Shown here: positions 32,269-41,719 of the stretch, piece by piece | How positions within the stretch are numbered: the stretch's first letter is position 1 | Layout: each line of letters opens with the position of its first letter | Source: an uncultured bacterium | GTDB taxonomy: Bacteria > Actinomycetota > Coriobacteriia > Coriobacteriales > Coriobacteriaceae | Length of the DNA stretch: 64,000 bases | Direction of reading: 5' to 3' | Assembly: GCA_905215385.1 (NCBI GenBank) | Contig: CAJMPY010000003.1 | Coordinates: forward strand, 1 to 64,000 | Translations under genes and position numbers: made by a program | Notes under the pieces: generated by a model | Databases searched by the model: none | What the model was told of the DNA's origin: nothing | What the model saw: the letters and a program-made list of their open reading frames with translations, nothing else

Positions 32269-33480
32269 ATGAAATACGACTTCACTTCAATCATCGACCG
32301 CCACGGCATGGACTCCATCGCCGTTGACTCCTGGGGCGAGATCCCCGGTATGGCTCCGAACACACCCGACGAGGGCTTCGACCGCATTCCCATGTGGGTG
32401 GCCGACATGAATTTTGCCACGGTGCCCACGGTCCAGGAGCACATCATTCAGCGTGCCCAGCACCCCATGTTTGGCTACTTCAATCCGCGTCCCGAGTACT
32501 TCGATCGCATCATCGAATGGCAGAGTCACCGCAATGGCGTCGAGGGCCTGCGCCCTGAACATATCGGCTACGAAAACGGCGTACTGGGCGGTGTCGTGTC
32601 GACGCTGCGCGCGTATGTCCAGCCGGGCGATGCGGTGCTGGTCCACAGCCCCACCTACATCGGCTTTACCAAGTCCATCGAAGCCGCGGGCTATCGCATT
32701 GTCCACAGCCCGCTTAAGCTCGACGACCAGGGCGTGTGGCGTATGGACTTTGAGGACATGGAGCGCAAGCTCGCTCAAAACCACATCCATGCCGCGGTAT
32801 TCTGCTCGCCGCACAATCCCTGCGGCCGCGTATGGGAGCGTGACGAGATCGAGCGCGCCATGGACATCTATCGCCAGCACGATTGTGTGGTGATCTCGGA
32901 TGAGATTTGGTCCGATATCATCCTGCCGGGCCACAAGCATATCCCGACGCAGTCGGTGAGCGAGGATGCCCGCATGCGCACGGTCGCCCTCTATGCGCCG
33001 AGCAAGACGTTTAACCTGGCGGGCCTGGTCGGCAGCTACCACATCATCTATAACGAGACGCTGCGCGACCGCGTGTGCGCCGTGTCCAATAAGACCCACT
33101 ACAACGAGATGAACGTCCTTTCGATGCACGCGCTTATCGGTGCCTACCAGCCGCAGGGCTACGAGTGGCTCGATGAGCTCAACCAGGTCATCCAGGGCAA
33201 CATTGACTACTTCTGCGATTACGTGGACGAGCATTTTGAGGGCGTGTCATATTCGCGCCCGCAGGGCACGTATATGGTGTTCCTGGACTGCACCGAGTGG
33301 TGCCGCGATCATGGCCACGATATTCAGTGGCTGCTCGACGAGGGCGCGCGTGTGGGCGTGGGCTATCAGGACGGCCGTCCATTCCATGGACCTTGCCACA
33401 TTCGCGTGAATCTGGCACTGCCGCTTTCGCGTGTAAGGGAAGCATGCGAGCGCCTGGACCGCTACGTTTTTGGGGTATAG
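32269..33480 (+). CDS. MalY/PatB-type PLP-dependent C-S lyase/aminotransferase
   Basis: A 403-residue fold-type I PLP enzyme: MKYDFTSIIDRHGMDSIAVD, PMWVADMNFATVPTVQ, FCSPHNPCGRVW, VVISDEIWSDIIL and LYAPSKTFNLAGLVGSYHII with the Schiff-base Lys. The MalY/PatB branch contains cystathionine beta-lyases. It probably cleaves cystathionine or cysteine to pyruvate, ammonia and a thiol. The ATG at 32269 follows GGGAG. It is monocistronic and ends before an inverted repeat shared with the convergent gene. Confidence 0.9.
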   Translation: MKYDFTSIIDRHGMDSIAVDSWGEIPGMAPNTPDEGFDRIPMWVADMNFATVPTVQEHIIQRAQHPMFGYFNPRPEYFDRIIEWQSHRNGVEGLRPEHIGYENGVLGGVVSTLRAYVQPGDAVLVHSPTYIGFTKSIEAAGYRIVHSPLKLDDQGVWRMDFEDMERKLAQNHIHAAVFCSPHNPCGRVWERDEIERAMDIYRQHDCVVISDEIWSDIILPGHKHIPTQSVSEDARMRTVALYAPSKTFNLAGLVGSYHIIYNETLRDRVCAVSNKTHYNEMNVLSMHALIGAYQPQGYEWLDELNQVIQGNIDYFCDYVDEHFEGVSYSRPQGTYMVFLDCTEWCRDHGHDIQWLLDEGARVGVGYQDGRPFHGPCHIRVNLALPLSRVREACERLDRYVFGV

Positions 33481-33501
33481 GGGGCGCTCGATTCGAGTGC
33501 T

Positions 33502-33544
33502 GCCCCATGTGCCCACGCCGTCAAAATGTGTGGGCACATGGGGC
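33502..33544. terminator. 15-bp inverted repeat between convergent genes
   Basis: GCCCCATGTGCCCAC and its exact reverse complement with a 13-bp loop; outer GCGCTCG/CGAGCGC arms extend it. It can serve the genes on both sides, but lacks a T tract, so termination is inferred from position. Confidence 0.55.
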
Positions 33545-33576
33545 GCAGAGGGTAGCGAGCGCGTTTTCCGCATTCG

Positions 33577-34056
33577 CTACTTTTCATGAATCTGCTTGCC
33601 GCAAAGATGTTCAATTGAAATCTCGTAGAGTTGGACGCCCTTGATGTCTTTGGCGATTTCTTCCTCGACTTCTTCGGCAGAAGGGTAGTACTTAAGCGCG
33701 AGCTGGCGGACTTTGTCCTCGATAAACGCAGGTGTCTCATCTACCAGGCGACAACGGCCAAAGACCACGGTACTCATAACGTAGGGAGCCCAGTCGCCGT
33801 CCTTGTACCACTCGTTGCCGTAAACGGTAAAGCAGACTTTATCATCATGCCTGAGTGCATCGACCTTGTGGCCAGCCTTGGCGCCATGGAAATAAATCTT
33901 GTCGTGCTCGGCGTCAAAGAAGTAGTTGACGGGAATGGCATAGGGGTAGCCATCATCGCCGTTGACGGCAAAGACGCCGCGCTTACAGGTGGCGAGCAAC
34001 TCGCGCGCTTCCTCGTCAGTGATGGCGCGTTTCTTTCGACGTAAGGGCCTAAACAT
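33577..34056 (-). CDS. Pyridoxamine 5'-phosphate oxidase-family (FMN-binding split barrel) protein
   Basis: A 159-residue split-barrel flavoprotein: ELLATCKRGVFAVNGDDGYP, YAIPVNYFFDAEHDKIYFHG, AGHKVDALRHDDKVCFTVYG and STVVFGRCRLVDE. This is the NimA/PNPOx-like branch that often binds FMN, F420 or heme; some members reduce nitroimidazoles. It is probably a small flavin reductase, with no clear substrate. AAAGGAAG precedes the ATG. Monocistronic. Confidence 0.87.
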   Translation of the reverse strand: MFRPLRRKKRAITDEEARELLATCKRGVFAVNGDDGYPYAIPVNYFFDAEHDKIYFHGAKAGHKVDALRHDDKVCFTVYGNEWYKDGDWAPYVMSTVVFGRCRLVDETPAFIEDKVRQLALKYYPSAEEVEEEIAKDIKGVQLYEISIEHLCGKQIHEK

Positions 34057-34098
34057 CGTTGGCTTCCTTTCTGGCTGTGCATGGTGGTTAAACGCAAA

Positions 34099-36936
34099 CT
34101 ATAGCGAAACAGTTCCGTTTTTCTTGATGCGGGCGAGTATGTTTTTGAGCTTGTTAAAGTCGAGCGGTTTGGGCAGATGGGCGTTCATACCGGCATCGTG
34201 TGCCGCCTTGGCGTCCTCGTTGAAGGCGTTGGCAGTGAGCGCGATGATGGGGATGTCGGCTGCATCGGCCTTTTCGCTCAGACGAATCGCGCGGGTTGCC
34301 TCGTAGCCATCCATGCCCGGCATCATGATGTCCATCAGGATCGCATCGAAGCTGCCGGCGGGACGACTAACGTATAGGTCGACTGCTTTGTTGCCGTCGG
34401 CGGCGCGCGTTACGACGATGCCTTCGCTTTCGAGTAGAGCCTGGGCAATTTCGGCATTGAGCTCGTTGTCTTCTGCCAAAAGGACGTTCATGCCGGCAAG
34501 CGAGCAACTGTATGTCTGCTTGGACGCACGTTCTTTTGCCTGAGGGTTCTTGTCGATATCGAGCGGTATCTGGACGTTGAACGTGCTTCCCGCGCCAACC
34601 TCACTCGAAATCTCAATCGTGCCGCCCATCATATCGATGAGCGATTTGACGATAGACATGCCAATGCCGGTTCCTTGGAACTTGCTACGCGCATCGTCGC
34701 CTTCCTGGGCAAACGGCTCGTAAATGTGCGTCAAAAACTCGGGCGTCATACCAATGCCGGTATCCGAGACGCTAAAGCAAAACACGGCGTGCTCGTCGTC
34801 GACCGGTTTGATGGTCGATGAGAACGTGACGGTGCCTCCGTGCTTGTTGTACTTGATGCTGTTGTCGAGCAGGTTGACAAGGATCTGCCGAATATGGGTG
34901 GGGCTGCCGATCATATATTGGTCGACAGCGTAGGGCTCGCTGGTGTCGAGCATGGTTATGCCGCGGTCCGATGCGCGGAGCTTGCACAGTACGAGCGCAT
35001 TGTCGCACAGCTCTTTAAGGTTGAATGATTCGTGCTCGAGCGTCACTTTGCACTCCTCGATCCTGCCCATCTCGAGGATGTCGTTAATCAGTGACAGCAG
35101 GTGATTGGCGGCAACGCGCGCCTTGGCGCGGCTTTCGCGGGCGACCTGCATGTCGCCTTCTCTCAATTCCTCAATTTCGATAAGGCCTAGGATGCCGTTG
35201 AGCGGCGTGCGGATGTCGTGGCTCATGCGCGTGAGGAAAGCGGTTTTGGCGGCGTTGGCGGCATCGGCTTTCTGCCGTTCCTCCTGTGCGCGGTAAAGCG
35301 ACCAGACAAGGATGACGATGCCGGTGAGCAAAATGCAAATGACGACTGCCGCAATGACGATGCGGTTGCGGTAGAGAAGTCGGAACGCATCCGATTCTTG
35401 CGCCGAGTACGATGTGGGGAAATAGCTGTTTGCAGAGAGCGATTCACCTGCATTGACGATGCCCTTATTGATGATTCCCAGCAGCTCGGGCTTGCCGCGC
35501 GAAATTAAACACGATAGTTGTGCCGTGTTGGTGAGTTCCTGTGTTTCGAAATCCTCGATGTCGTAGATGTCGCGGAGAGTTTCCAGGCGCGTGCTGGGGA
35601 CAATGATGCAACGTGCCTTCCCCTCATCGAGGGCTTTGAGCACCTCGCCGTCATTCGAATACTCGGTTACCGTTGCGTTCGGAAAGAGACTTTCGAGCTC
35701 AAAACGGTTAACGATTGTGCTCTTTGTACAAGCGATGTTCTTAAGGTCGCTGTTCAGGTTTTTGCCACTGTGAATGGCGGTCAGCGAAACCGTTCCCATC
35801 GAGTTTGACTGGATGACCCCTGTCTGCTCGGCGAGCCAGTAGTCGCGAAACAACGGCAGGGCGACATCGATGGTCCCGTTGGAAAGGGCTTTGATCATTT
35901 GTTTGTTGCTCGAGAGTGCGATTGTTTTGACCGTAATGCCAAACTTGTCGTGCAACGTCGTTGCAAGCGAGGCGAGCGACCCTTCCATCTCGCCGTCGTC
36001 ATTTTGCGTACAGTAGGGAAGTTGGTTTTTAAGATAGCCGATCGTGATGGTATTGCCGTTTTCTTTGAGCCAGGTGGTCTCGGGGCCGGTGAGCGATGAC
36101 GAGCCACTGTTTTGGGTCGAGTAACTCGATTTGACTTCCTCGTTATAGCGCGGGTTATCGCGGGCGATGGTCGTCATGGCGGCGTTGATGTCGTTCATCA
36201 GATCAGGGCGGCTTTTGGGAACGGCAAAATAGTAGTCGCTCGAGCCTACGTAGAACATGGGTGACGCATCGGGCGACGAAATGGTGTCGTTCATGATGAC
36301 GGCGTCGACCTCGCCGTCTGCAAGCGCCTCAAAGAGGGCACTGCCGGTGTCGATTTCTTTATAGGTGCAGGTAACGCCTTCGTCGGCGAGCCACTGCTGG
36401 CCGACGATAGTTTGCATAACGCCAGAGTTGCAGCCGATGGTGAGGCCTTGGAGCGCCTGGGGGTCACCCTTGGCCAGGTCGTCGCGGTCGGGCCTGGCGT
36501 AGATGTAGTAGCGCTCGGTGCCCTCGGGGTTCGAGGAAAAGAGCAGCTTCTGCTCGCGTTCTGCCGAATACGAGATGTTGGGCATGAGGTCGATTTCGCC
36601 TGCCTCGAGCATGTCCATAAGCTCGGAGAAGGTGCCGCTAACGTATTCGTATTGCCAGCCCTTTGTGTAATACGAGAGGGTCTGGAGGTACTCGTAGCCC
36701 CATCCCGAGAGGCGCTCGCCCGGCGTGCCTTCCTGGAAGCCTTTGTTGTTGACGAGCCAGCCAACGCGAACCGTCTTGACCTGCTGGTCGGAGTCGGCGG
36801 CAAAGGCTGGGGTGGGCATGACGGCGCTCAGTAGTGTGAGCGCAGCAAGCGCGACAGCTAGGGTGCGATATAGAGCTAAGCGAAGGACGGCGGAAGGTTT
36901 CACAGGCAATCCTATCGAGTCGAGATAATACCGCAT
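34099..36936 (-). CDS. BvgS-like hybrid sensor histidine kinase with two solute-binding domains
   Basis: A 945-residue sensor. Signal/TM segment about 18-47; two tandem SBP_bac_3 (Venus flytrap) domains at about 55-270 and 295-505; TM about 524-549; HisKA with MSHDIRTPLNG (His573); HATPase_c with NLLDNSIKYNKHGG, SDTGIGM and FQGTGIGMSIVKSL; then a receiver domain with MNVLLAEDNELNAEIAQALL and phosphoacceptor Asp869 (DAILMDIMMPGMDGYEA). There is no C-terminal Hpt domain, unlike BvgS/EvgS. It likely senses an amino acid or related solute outside the cell. No cognate response regulator adjoins. The start lacks a good Shine-Dalgarno. Confidence 0.92.
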   Translation of the reverse strand: MRYYLDSIGLPVKPSAVLRLALYRTLAVALAALTLLSAVMPTPAFAADSDQQVKTVRVGWLVNNKGFQEGTPGERLSGWGYEYLQTLSYYTKGWQYEYVSGTFSELMDMLEAGEIDLMPNISYSAEREQKLLFSSNPEGTERYYIYARPDRDDLAKGDPQALQGLTIGCNSGVMQTIVGQQWLADEGVTCTYKEIDTGSALFEALADGEVDAVIMNDTISSPDASPMFYVGSSDYYFAVPKSRPDLMNDINAAMTTIARDNPRYNEEVKSSYSTQNSGSSSLTGPETTWLKENGNTITIGYLKNQLPYCTQNDDGEMEGSLASLATTLHDKFGITVKTIALSSNKQMIKALSNGTIDVALPLFRDYWLAEQTGVIQSNSMGTVSLTAIHSGKNLNSDLKNIACTKSTIVNRFELESLFPNATVTEYSNDGEVLKALDEGKARCIIVPSTRLETLRDIYDIEDFETQELTNTAQLSCLISRGKPELLGIINKGIVNAGESLSANSYFPTSYSAQESDAFRLLYRNRIVIAAVVICILLTGIVILVWSLYRAQEERQKADAANAAKTAFLTRMSHDIRTPLNGILGLIEIEELREGDMQVARESRAKARVAANHLLSLINDILEMGRIEECKVTLEHESFNLKELCDNALVLCKLRASDRGITMLDTSEPYAVDQYMIGSPTHIRQILVNLLDNSIKYNKHGGTVTFSSTIKPVDDEHAVFCFSVSDTGIGMTPEFLTHIYEPFAQEGDDARSKFQGTGIGMSIVKSLIDMMGGTIEISSEVGAGSTFNVQIPLDIDKNPQAKERASKQTYSCSLAGMNVLLAEDNELNAEIAQALLESEGIVVTRAADGNKAVDLYVSRPAGSFDAILMDIMMPGMDGYEATRAIRLSEKADAADIPIIALTANAFNEDAKAAHDAGMNAHLPKPLDFNKLKNILARIKKNGTVSL

Positions 36937-36964
36937 AAGGATACCAGCTCAGCTTGCCTAACAT

Positions 36965-37119
36965 CCGGCACTTAGGGACGTTCCCAATCTGTCCGGCAGT
37001 TGTAGTAGTCATTGGGGACGTTCTTAAACGACTAGTCGCCGGGGACACTCTTTGCCGGAGTTGGCACTTAGGGACGTTCCTTATGTGCCGGCAGTTGGGG
37101 ACAGTCCCTTTCTGCCAGC
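36965..37119. repeat. Mosaic of GGGACGTTC-type palindromic repeats
   Basis: Four partly overlapping elements: GGCACTTAGGGACGTTCC (twice, near 36967 and 37063), TTGGGGACGTTCTTAAACG near 37012 and GCAGTTGGGGACAGTCCC near 37091. Parts recur at 29981 and, almost intact, at 49711-49762. It fills the gap between the divergent hybrid kinase and K+ channel genes and holds no coding frame that I can support. Confidence 0.75.
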
Positions 37120-37198
37120 ACAAAAGGAGCGTCCTCGAGTGTCGAGTGTGGGACAATACCGAACGAACATGATTGGGCGCTTGGGAAAAGGGGTCGCG

Positions 37199-37624
37199 AT
37201 GAACAAGTTGAGGACGCTTGCCGACGTGTTGCGCCAGGCTGGCTTTGCGCGCATCACGGGCCTGTTTCTTGTGTTCTATCTGCTGTGCTCGACGGCCGTC
37301 TGGCTGTCCGAGCCCACGACCCTCACCTTTGGCGATGGACTTTGGTTTAGCTTTGAGACGGTCTCGACCATCGGCTTTGGTGACATTCCGGCCGAGACAC
37401 CGGTTGCCCGCGCGATTACCGTCGTCTTGAGCGTCATCAGCATCTTCTACATCGCCATGCTTACGGGCGTGGCGGTGAACTACTGCAATACGCTCATCAA
37501 GATGCGCCAAAAGGACACCATGGCGCGCTTTATGGACGATCTTGAGCATTTGGAAGAGCTCGATCGTGACGAGCTCGCCGATCTTTCGCGTCGCGTGCGC
37601 GAGTATCGTCGACGCCAGCGCTAG
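37199..37624 (+). CDS. Two-TM potassium channel-like protein
   Basis: A 141-residue Ion_trans_2-type pore protein: TM1 GLFLVFYLLCSTAVWLSE, pore helix and selectivity filter FETVSTIGFGDIP (TIGFGD, residues 57-62), TM2 AITVVLSVISIFYIAMLTGV, then a charged helical tail (DDLEHLEELDRDELADLSRR). It should form a tetrameric K+ channel; no RCK ligand domain is present. The ATG at 37199 follows AAAAGGGG. A GACAAT -10-like box lies at 37152-37157. It is followed 36 bp later by the LOG-family gene, likely one transcript. Confidence 0.87.
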   Translation: MNKLRTLADVLRQAGFARITGLFLVFYLLCSTAVWLSEPTTLTFGDGLWFSFETVSTIGFGDIPAETPVARAITVVLSVISIFYIAMLTGVAVNYCNTLIKMRQKDTMARFMDDLEHLEELDRDELADLSRRVREYRRRQR

Positions 37625-37660
37625 AACGGGCGCCGTGCGTCACGATGAGGGGGACTGAAT

Positions 37661-38194
37661 ATGAATATCACCGTGTATCTGGGTGCCAGCGTCGGTAATG
37701 ACCCGGCGTTTCTGCCCGCGGTGCAGGAGCTGGGCAACTGGATTGGCGCTAACGGACACGCGTTGGTATACGGCGGGTCCAAGTCGGGCTTGATGGGCGC
37801 GCTCGCCGATAGCGTGCTCGATGCCGGTGGACACGTGACGGGCGTGGAGCCGAGCTTTTTTATCGAGGCCGAGTTTCAGCACGATGGCATCGACGACCTC
37901 ATCGTGACGAGCGACATGGCCGAGCGCAAGGCCAAGATGATCGAGCTTGGTGATGCCTTCATTGCCTTTCCCGGCGGGACGGGTACGCTCGAGGAGATTG
38001 CCGAGGTCATGTCGGCCGTGTCGCTGGGGCATCTGAGCGCGCCGTGCATCCTGTATAACCTGGACGGTTACTACAACGATCTCAAGGCGCTGCTCGGACG
38101 CATGATTGATAAAGGGCTTTCGAGCCCGAGGCGCCAGCACGGCATCTACTTTGCCGACGATTTGCGCGAGATTGCCTCGATTATCAACGGATAA
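37661..38194 (+). CDS. LOG family protein (nucleotide 5'-monophosphate phosphoribohydrolase type)
   Basis: A 177-residue Rossmann-fold protein: MNITVYLGASVGNDPAFLPA, LVYGGSKSGLMGALADSVL, AERKAKMIELGDAFIAFPGG and PGGTGTLEEIAEVMS, the PGGxGTxxE motif of LOG/TIGR00730 proteins. Known members cleave the N-glycosidic bond of cytokinin or other nucleoside monophosphates; the bacterial physiological substrate is often AMP/IMP-like. GAGGGGG precedes the ATG. Confidence 0.92.
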   Translation: MNITVYLGASVGNDPAFLPAVQELGNWIGANGHALVYGGSKSGLMGALADSVLDAGGHVTGVEPSFFIEAEFQHDGIDDLIVTSDMAERKAKMIELGDAFIAFPGGTGTLEEIAEVMSAVSLGHLSAPCILYNLDGYYNDLKALLGRMIDKGLSSPRRQHGIYFADDLREIASIING

Positions 38195-38319
38195 GTCTTG
38201 AGCCTGCCCCACTATGACTCCCAATGGTGCCGTTTGCGGCGCAGACGGTTGGCTCGTTCGGGTAACGCTCGCTCTACAATAAAACGTATCTTTGCCGAAT
38301 TTGACCACGGGAGGTCCCG

Positions 38320-39618
38320 ATGGATAGTCTTGCAAAACCCAAAAACCGTGCGCTGTTTTTAGTTAGCGTTGCCGTGACCGGTGCGTTCGCAGGCGCCGCG
38401 GTCTGGCTGTTCTTTTTTGCGATGGAGCACGGTGTCGACTATCTATGGACCGAGATTCCGCACGCGCTGGGCGTCGCTTCGCCTGAGCTCGCGAGCGGCC
38501 CGTTCGGTTTTCTGCCGTACCCGTTTTTTGTCTGCTTGCTGGGCGGCCTGCTGATCGGTCTGTACGAAAAGATTACGGGCACCAAGACCGATGACCTCAA
38601 CCAGGTGATGGCCAAGGTTAAACAAGACGGTCGCTACCCGTACGACAACCTCGGCAAGCTTTCGCTTGCGGCATTGCTGCCGCTGCTGTTTGGCGGAAGT
38701 ATTGGACCGGAGGCCGGCCTGACCGGAGTTATCGCGGGTCTGTGCAGCTGGGTCGGCGACCGCATGCGTCGCTTTGGCGCCGAGTTTAGGGAGCTCACGC
38801 TGCTGGGCACCCAGGCTGCCCTGACGGCGCTCTTTACCGCGCCCGTGTTTGGCTTTGTGGCGCCGCTCGCCGGTAGCGCCGACGGCCAGGGCGCTGGCGA
38901 GGACTCCGCGTCCGATGAGATCACCATCAAGCTGCCCAAGGCGCAAAAGACCGTGGTCTACGGCATCGCGATTGCCGGCGGTCTGGGCACCTATCTGCTG
39001 CTCGGCCAGCTTATGGGCGGCGGCATGGGCATGCCCAGGTTCGAGGCCGCCCAGGTGGGTAACCTGGAACTTGTCTGGCTCATTCCGCTGGCGTTGGTCG
39101 GCACCGTATGCGGTTGGCTGTACTTTGTCTCTGAGCATGCAAGCGAGGCACTGTCCCATGCAATAGGGGAGCGCCCGGTCGTCAAGGCCATGCTGGCCGG
39201 CCTGGCGCTCGCCATCTGTGGCACGGTCCTGCCCTACACCATGTTTGCCGGCGAGACCCAGGCCGATGTGCTCATGGAAACCTATCTGACCATTCCCGCT
39301 GGCGTGCTTATCGCGACCGGTCTTGTTAAGGCCATGCTGACGCCCGCCCTCATCAACCTTGGTTGGCGCGGCGGCCACTTCTTCCCGGTTATCTTCTCGG
39401 GTGTGAGCCTGGGCTATGGCCTTGCCATCCTCACCGGCGCAGATCCGGTCTTTTGCGTCGCCGTCTGCACCGCCTCGACGATGGGCGCCGTCATGCGTCA
39501 GCCCGTCATGGTCGTGGGCCTGCTGCTCATGTGCTTCCCGCTCAAGGGCATCGTCTGCATGATCATCGCCGCTGTTATCGCCGCCGGCATTCCGCTTCCC
39601 AAGCCGCTGCGCAAGTAG
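38320..39618 (+). CDS. ClC-family chloride channel/transporter
   Basis: A 432-residue membrane protein with about ten hydrophobic helices. GGSIGPEAGLTGVIAG (residues 125-140) occupies the position of the ClC GREGP loop; the gating Glu position reads Ile in this alignment, which would favour channel-like conduction over proton exchange. NLGWRGGHFFPVIFSGVSLG and CTASTMGAVMRQPVM are the later ion-path segments. An internal acidic loop (GQGAGEDSASDEITIKLPKA) is family-typical. GGGAGG precedes the ATG. Appears monocistronic. Confidence 0.9.
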   Translation: MDSLAKPKNRALFLVSVAVTGAFAGAAVWLFFFAMEHGVDYLWTEIPHALGVASPELASGPFGFLPYPFFVCLLGGLLIGLYEKITGTKTDDLNQVMAKVKQDGRYPYDNLGKLSLAALLPLLFGGSIGPEAGLTGVIAGLCSWVGDRMRRFGAEFRELTLLGTQAALTALFTAPVFGFVAPLAGSADGQGAGEDSASDEITIKLPKAQKTVVYGIAIAGGLGTYLLLGQLMGGGMGMPRFEAAQVGNLELVWLIPLALVGTVCGWLYFVSEHASEALSHAIGERPVVKAMLAGLALAICGTVLPYTMFAGETQADVLMETYLTIPAGVLIATGLVKAMLTPALINLGWRGGHFFPVIFSGVSLGYGLAILTGADPVFCVAVCTASTMGAVMRQPVMVVGLLLMCFPLKGIVCMIIAAVIAAGIPLPKPLRK

Positions 39619-39713
39619 TACGGTGGCGCACGCCGGGGACATGCCGTTTGCCATGGATTTGCGGATGGGCGATTGCGACCGATTGCGGCCCGCGTGGGTC
39701 GAGATTTGCTTGC

Positions 39714-40412
39714 CTACAGGTCGCGTGCCCGATAGACCTTGGTGCTGACGGTGCAGCTGATTGCACATAGCGTGAGGGCCAGTACGGCAATTCCTGCGCA
39801 CAGGCAGCCGAGGACGGCGGGATCGGGATTCGCCCCAGCAATCGACATGAGCCAGTTGCTGATGGGGTTGGAGGAGCTCAGCGTGGCCATGGCAAGGCAT
39901 CCGAGCAGGGCAAACAGGCCGACGGAAAGGCGCAGCGCCTCCATGTGTCCAAATCGAAAGAACAGCGGCTGTGCCAGAAACACCATCATGAGGGAGATGA
40001 GCATCGATGCGGCGGAGGCTATTGTGGTCTCAAAGACGATCTGTCCCGTCGAGGGCATGCCCGTGTGATCGAAGAACGGAAGAGTGATGGTGCTCAAAAG
40101 CACGGTCGCGCACGCCATGATGGCCGAGAAGGCAACAATGCAGAGGTAACGTGCGCAGATGATGTCTTTGCGCGAGAGGGGCAGCGTTGCCCGATAGCGC
40201 TCCCATCCGTTTTGATTGTCGTAGCCGGCCAGCGAGCTCATGACCACGATGGGCGACATGGCACTGACCGCGCAGGCGCCGGCGCTCATACTGGCATCGC
40301 CATCCGATGCGTTGGCGAGGGTTAGTACGACGAAGATGAACAGGCCGACGCCCGCGATGCTCGGGACAAGCGTGCGGACGATGGCGAGCTCAGACATAAA
40401 GGCGCGTTTCAT
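39714..40412 (-). CDS. ABC-2 type transporter permease
   Basis: A 232-residue protein with six hydrophobic segments (VPSIAGVGLFIFVVLTLANA; MACATVLLSTITLPFF; MLISLMMVFLAQPLFF; LSVGLFALLGCLAMATLSSS; VLGCLCAGIAVLALTLCAIS). ENGWERYRATLPLSRKDIIC-like text (here NQNGWERYRATLPLSRKDII) is a hallmark of ABC-2 permeases of the YtrF/bacitracin-type small exporters. It overlaps the ATPase gene by 4 bp and forms the exporter with it. Substrate unknown. Confidence 0.88.
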   Translation of the reverse strand: MKRAFMSELAIVRTLVPSIAGVGLFIFVVLTLANASDGDASMSAGACAVSAMSPIVVMSSLAGYDNQNGWERYRATLPLSRKDIICARYLCIVAFSAIMACATVLLSTITLPFFDHTGMPSTGQIVFETTIASAASMLISLMMVFLAQPLFFRFGHMEALRLSVGLFALLGCLAMATLSSSNPISNWLMSIAGANPDPAVLGCLCAGIAVLALTLCAISCTVSTKVYRARDL

Positions 40413-41290
40413 TTCGAAGCCCCTTTCAGTATGAGGCGAAGATAGTCATCAATGGTTGCCCGGTCGCAGGGAATCTCGGGGAAGGCCTCGAGCGCCTCGC
40501 GACGGTTGGGCACGAGCACGTCCACGCTATAGGCGTGGTGGGCGGCACGGGCGCCTTCGACGCAAGCCATGAGCTCGGACGCCTGTGCTTGGGTGCAGTG
40601 GGCGATGCCGGCTCGGTCGGTAATGTCCTCGCGAGGCAGGTCAAACACAATCGAGCCGTTATCGATGCAGATGACGCGGTCGGCAGTGCGATCGAGGTCG
40701 GATGTAATGTGGCTTGAGAGCAGCACGCTGTGCTGGCCGTCGGCGACAAAGGCAAGCAACTCGTCGAGCAGTTCCTCGCGCGCCATGGGATCGAGGCCCG
40801 CGGTGGCTTCGTCCAAAACGAGCAGCTTGGCATTGTGACTGAGCGCACAGGCGAGCTGCAGCTTCATGCCCATGCCGCGGGAGAGGTCCTTGACCTTCGT
40901 CTTGGGATCGAGGCCAAATCGGTCGATGAATCCGGCGAACGTTTCGCAGCTCCACGTGGGGTATGCCGGGCCTACGAGCCTCTCGACCTGGCCCACCTTG
41001 AGCGTGGAGGGGAAGGGACACGTGTCCAGGACGAGGCCGATGCGGGAGCGCAGGTGGCGCTGCGTCTCGTCGGGCGCGTCGGCGCCATAGCGCTGCCCAA
41101 ACAGGTGCACCTCGCCGACATCGAGTTTGATAAGCCCAAGCGCGGCGCGAATAGTCGTCGTCTTGCCGGCACCGTTTACGCCCACAAAGCCGACAATTTG
41201 GCCGGGCTCCACGGCAAGCGTGACGTCGCGCAACGAAAAACGGTCGCTCACGCGGCGCGATACACCTTTGAGTTCTAGCAAATTTTGCAT
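40409..41290 (-). CDS. ABC transporter ATP-binding protein
   Basis: A 293-residue ABC ATPase: MQNLLELKGVSRRVSDRFSL, Walker A GVNGAGKTT, signature LSRGMGMKLQLACAL, Walker B LLVLDEATAGLDPMAREELL, H-loop LLSSHITSDLD. The start is the ATG at 41290; upstream in-frame sequence runs through the GntR gene and is not used. Middle gene of a GntR-ATPase-permease operon like ytrABC of Bacillus, which responds to cell-wall-active compounds. Confidence 0.93.
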   Translation of the reverse strand: MQNLLELKGVSRRVSDRFSLRDVTLAVEPGQIVGFVGVNGAGKTTTIRAALGLIKLDVGEVHLFGQRYGADAPDETQRHLRSRIGLVLDTCPFPSTLKVGQVERLVGPAYPTWSCETFAGFIDRFGLDPKTKVKDLSRGMGMKLQLACALSHNAKLLVLDEATAGLDPMAREELLDELLAFVADGQHSVLLSSHITSDLDRTADRVICIDNGSIVFDLPREDITDRAGIAHCTQAQASELMACVEGARAAHHAYSVDVLVPNRREALEAFPEIPCDRATIDDYLRLILKGASK

Positions 41291-41313
41291 GGTATAGCCT
41301 TTCTTGCAGATGG

Positions 41314-41694
41314 CTACTGCATGGTTTCGGGGGCTACGAGGTCGAGCATCTCGTGCAGCTTGTCGCGCGTGACGCCCAAGGCTTCGGCTTGGCTCGCCGC
41401 TTTCGCAAGCAGCTCTTCGATATGGCAGAGCTGGTTTTCGCGCAAGAGCTCCTGGTTGCCCTCGGCGACAAAACAGCCCTTGCCCTGCACGGTGCAGATA
41501 AAGCCGAGTTGCTCCAGGTCGGCGTAGGCGCGCTTGGTGGTGATGACACTCACGCCAAGATCGCTCGCGAGTGCACGGATACTGGGGAGTTTGGCTCCCG
41601 CCGCGAGCGTGCCCGAAAGGATCTGAGCTTTGACTTGCGAGGCTATTTGCTCGTAGATGGGCTTGTCGCTCGAATTGGATAGGATGATGTCCAC
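41314..41694 (-). CDS. GntR-family regulator, YtrA type
   Basis: A 126-residue regulator: winged helix (DKPIYEQIASQVKAQILSGT, LPSIRALASDLGVSVITTKR) and a short C-terminal dimer helix region (LLAKAASQAEALGVTRDKLH). The YtrA subfamily lacks the large effector domain and normally represses a downstream ABC operon, as arranged here. GTG start after AAGGAG. Its operator should lie between 41695 and about 41770, where the palindrome-like TGTATATA...TATATACA occurs near 41722-41755. Confidence 0.9.
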   Translation of the reverse strand: MDIILSNSSDKPIYEQIASQVKAQILSGTLAAGAKLPSIRALASDLGVSVITTKRAYADLEQLGFICTVQGKGCFVAEGNQELLRENQLCHIEELLAKAASQAEALGVTRDKLHEMLDLVAPETMQ

Positions 41695-41719
41695 AGCGGC
41701 TCCTTAGCTGATGGGCTAC

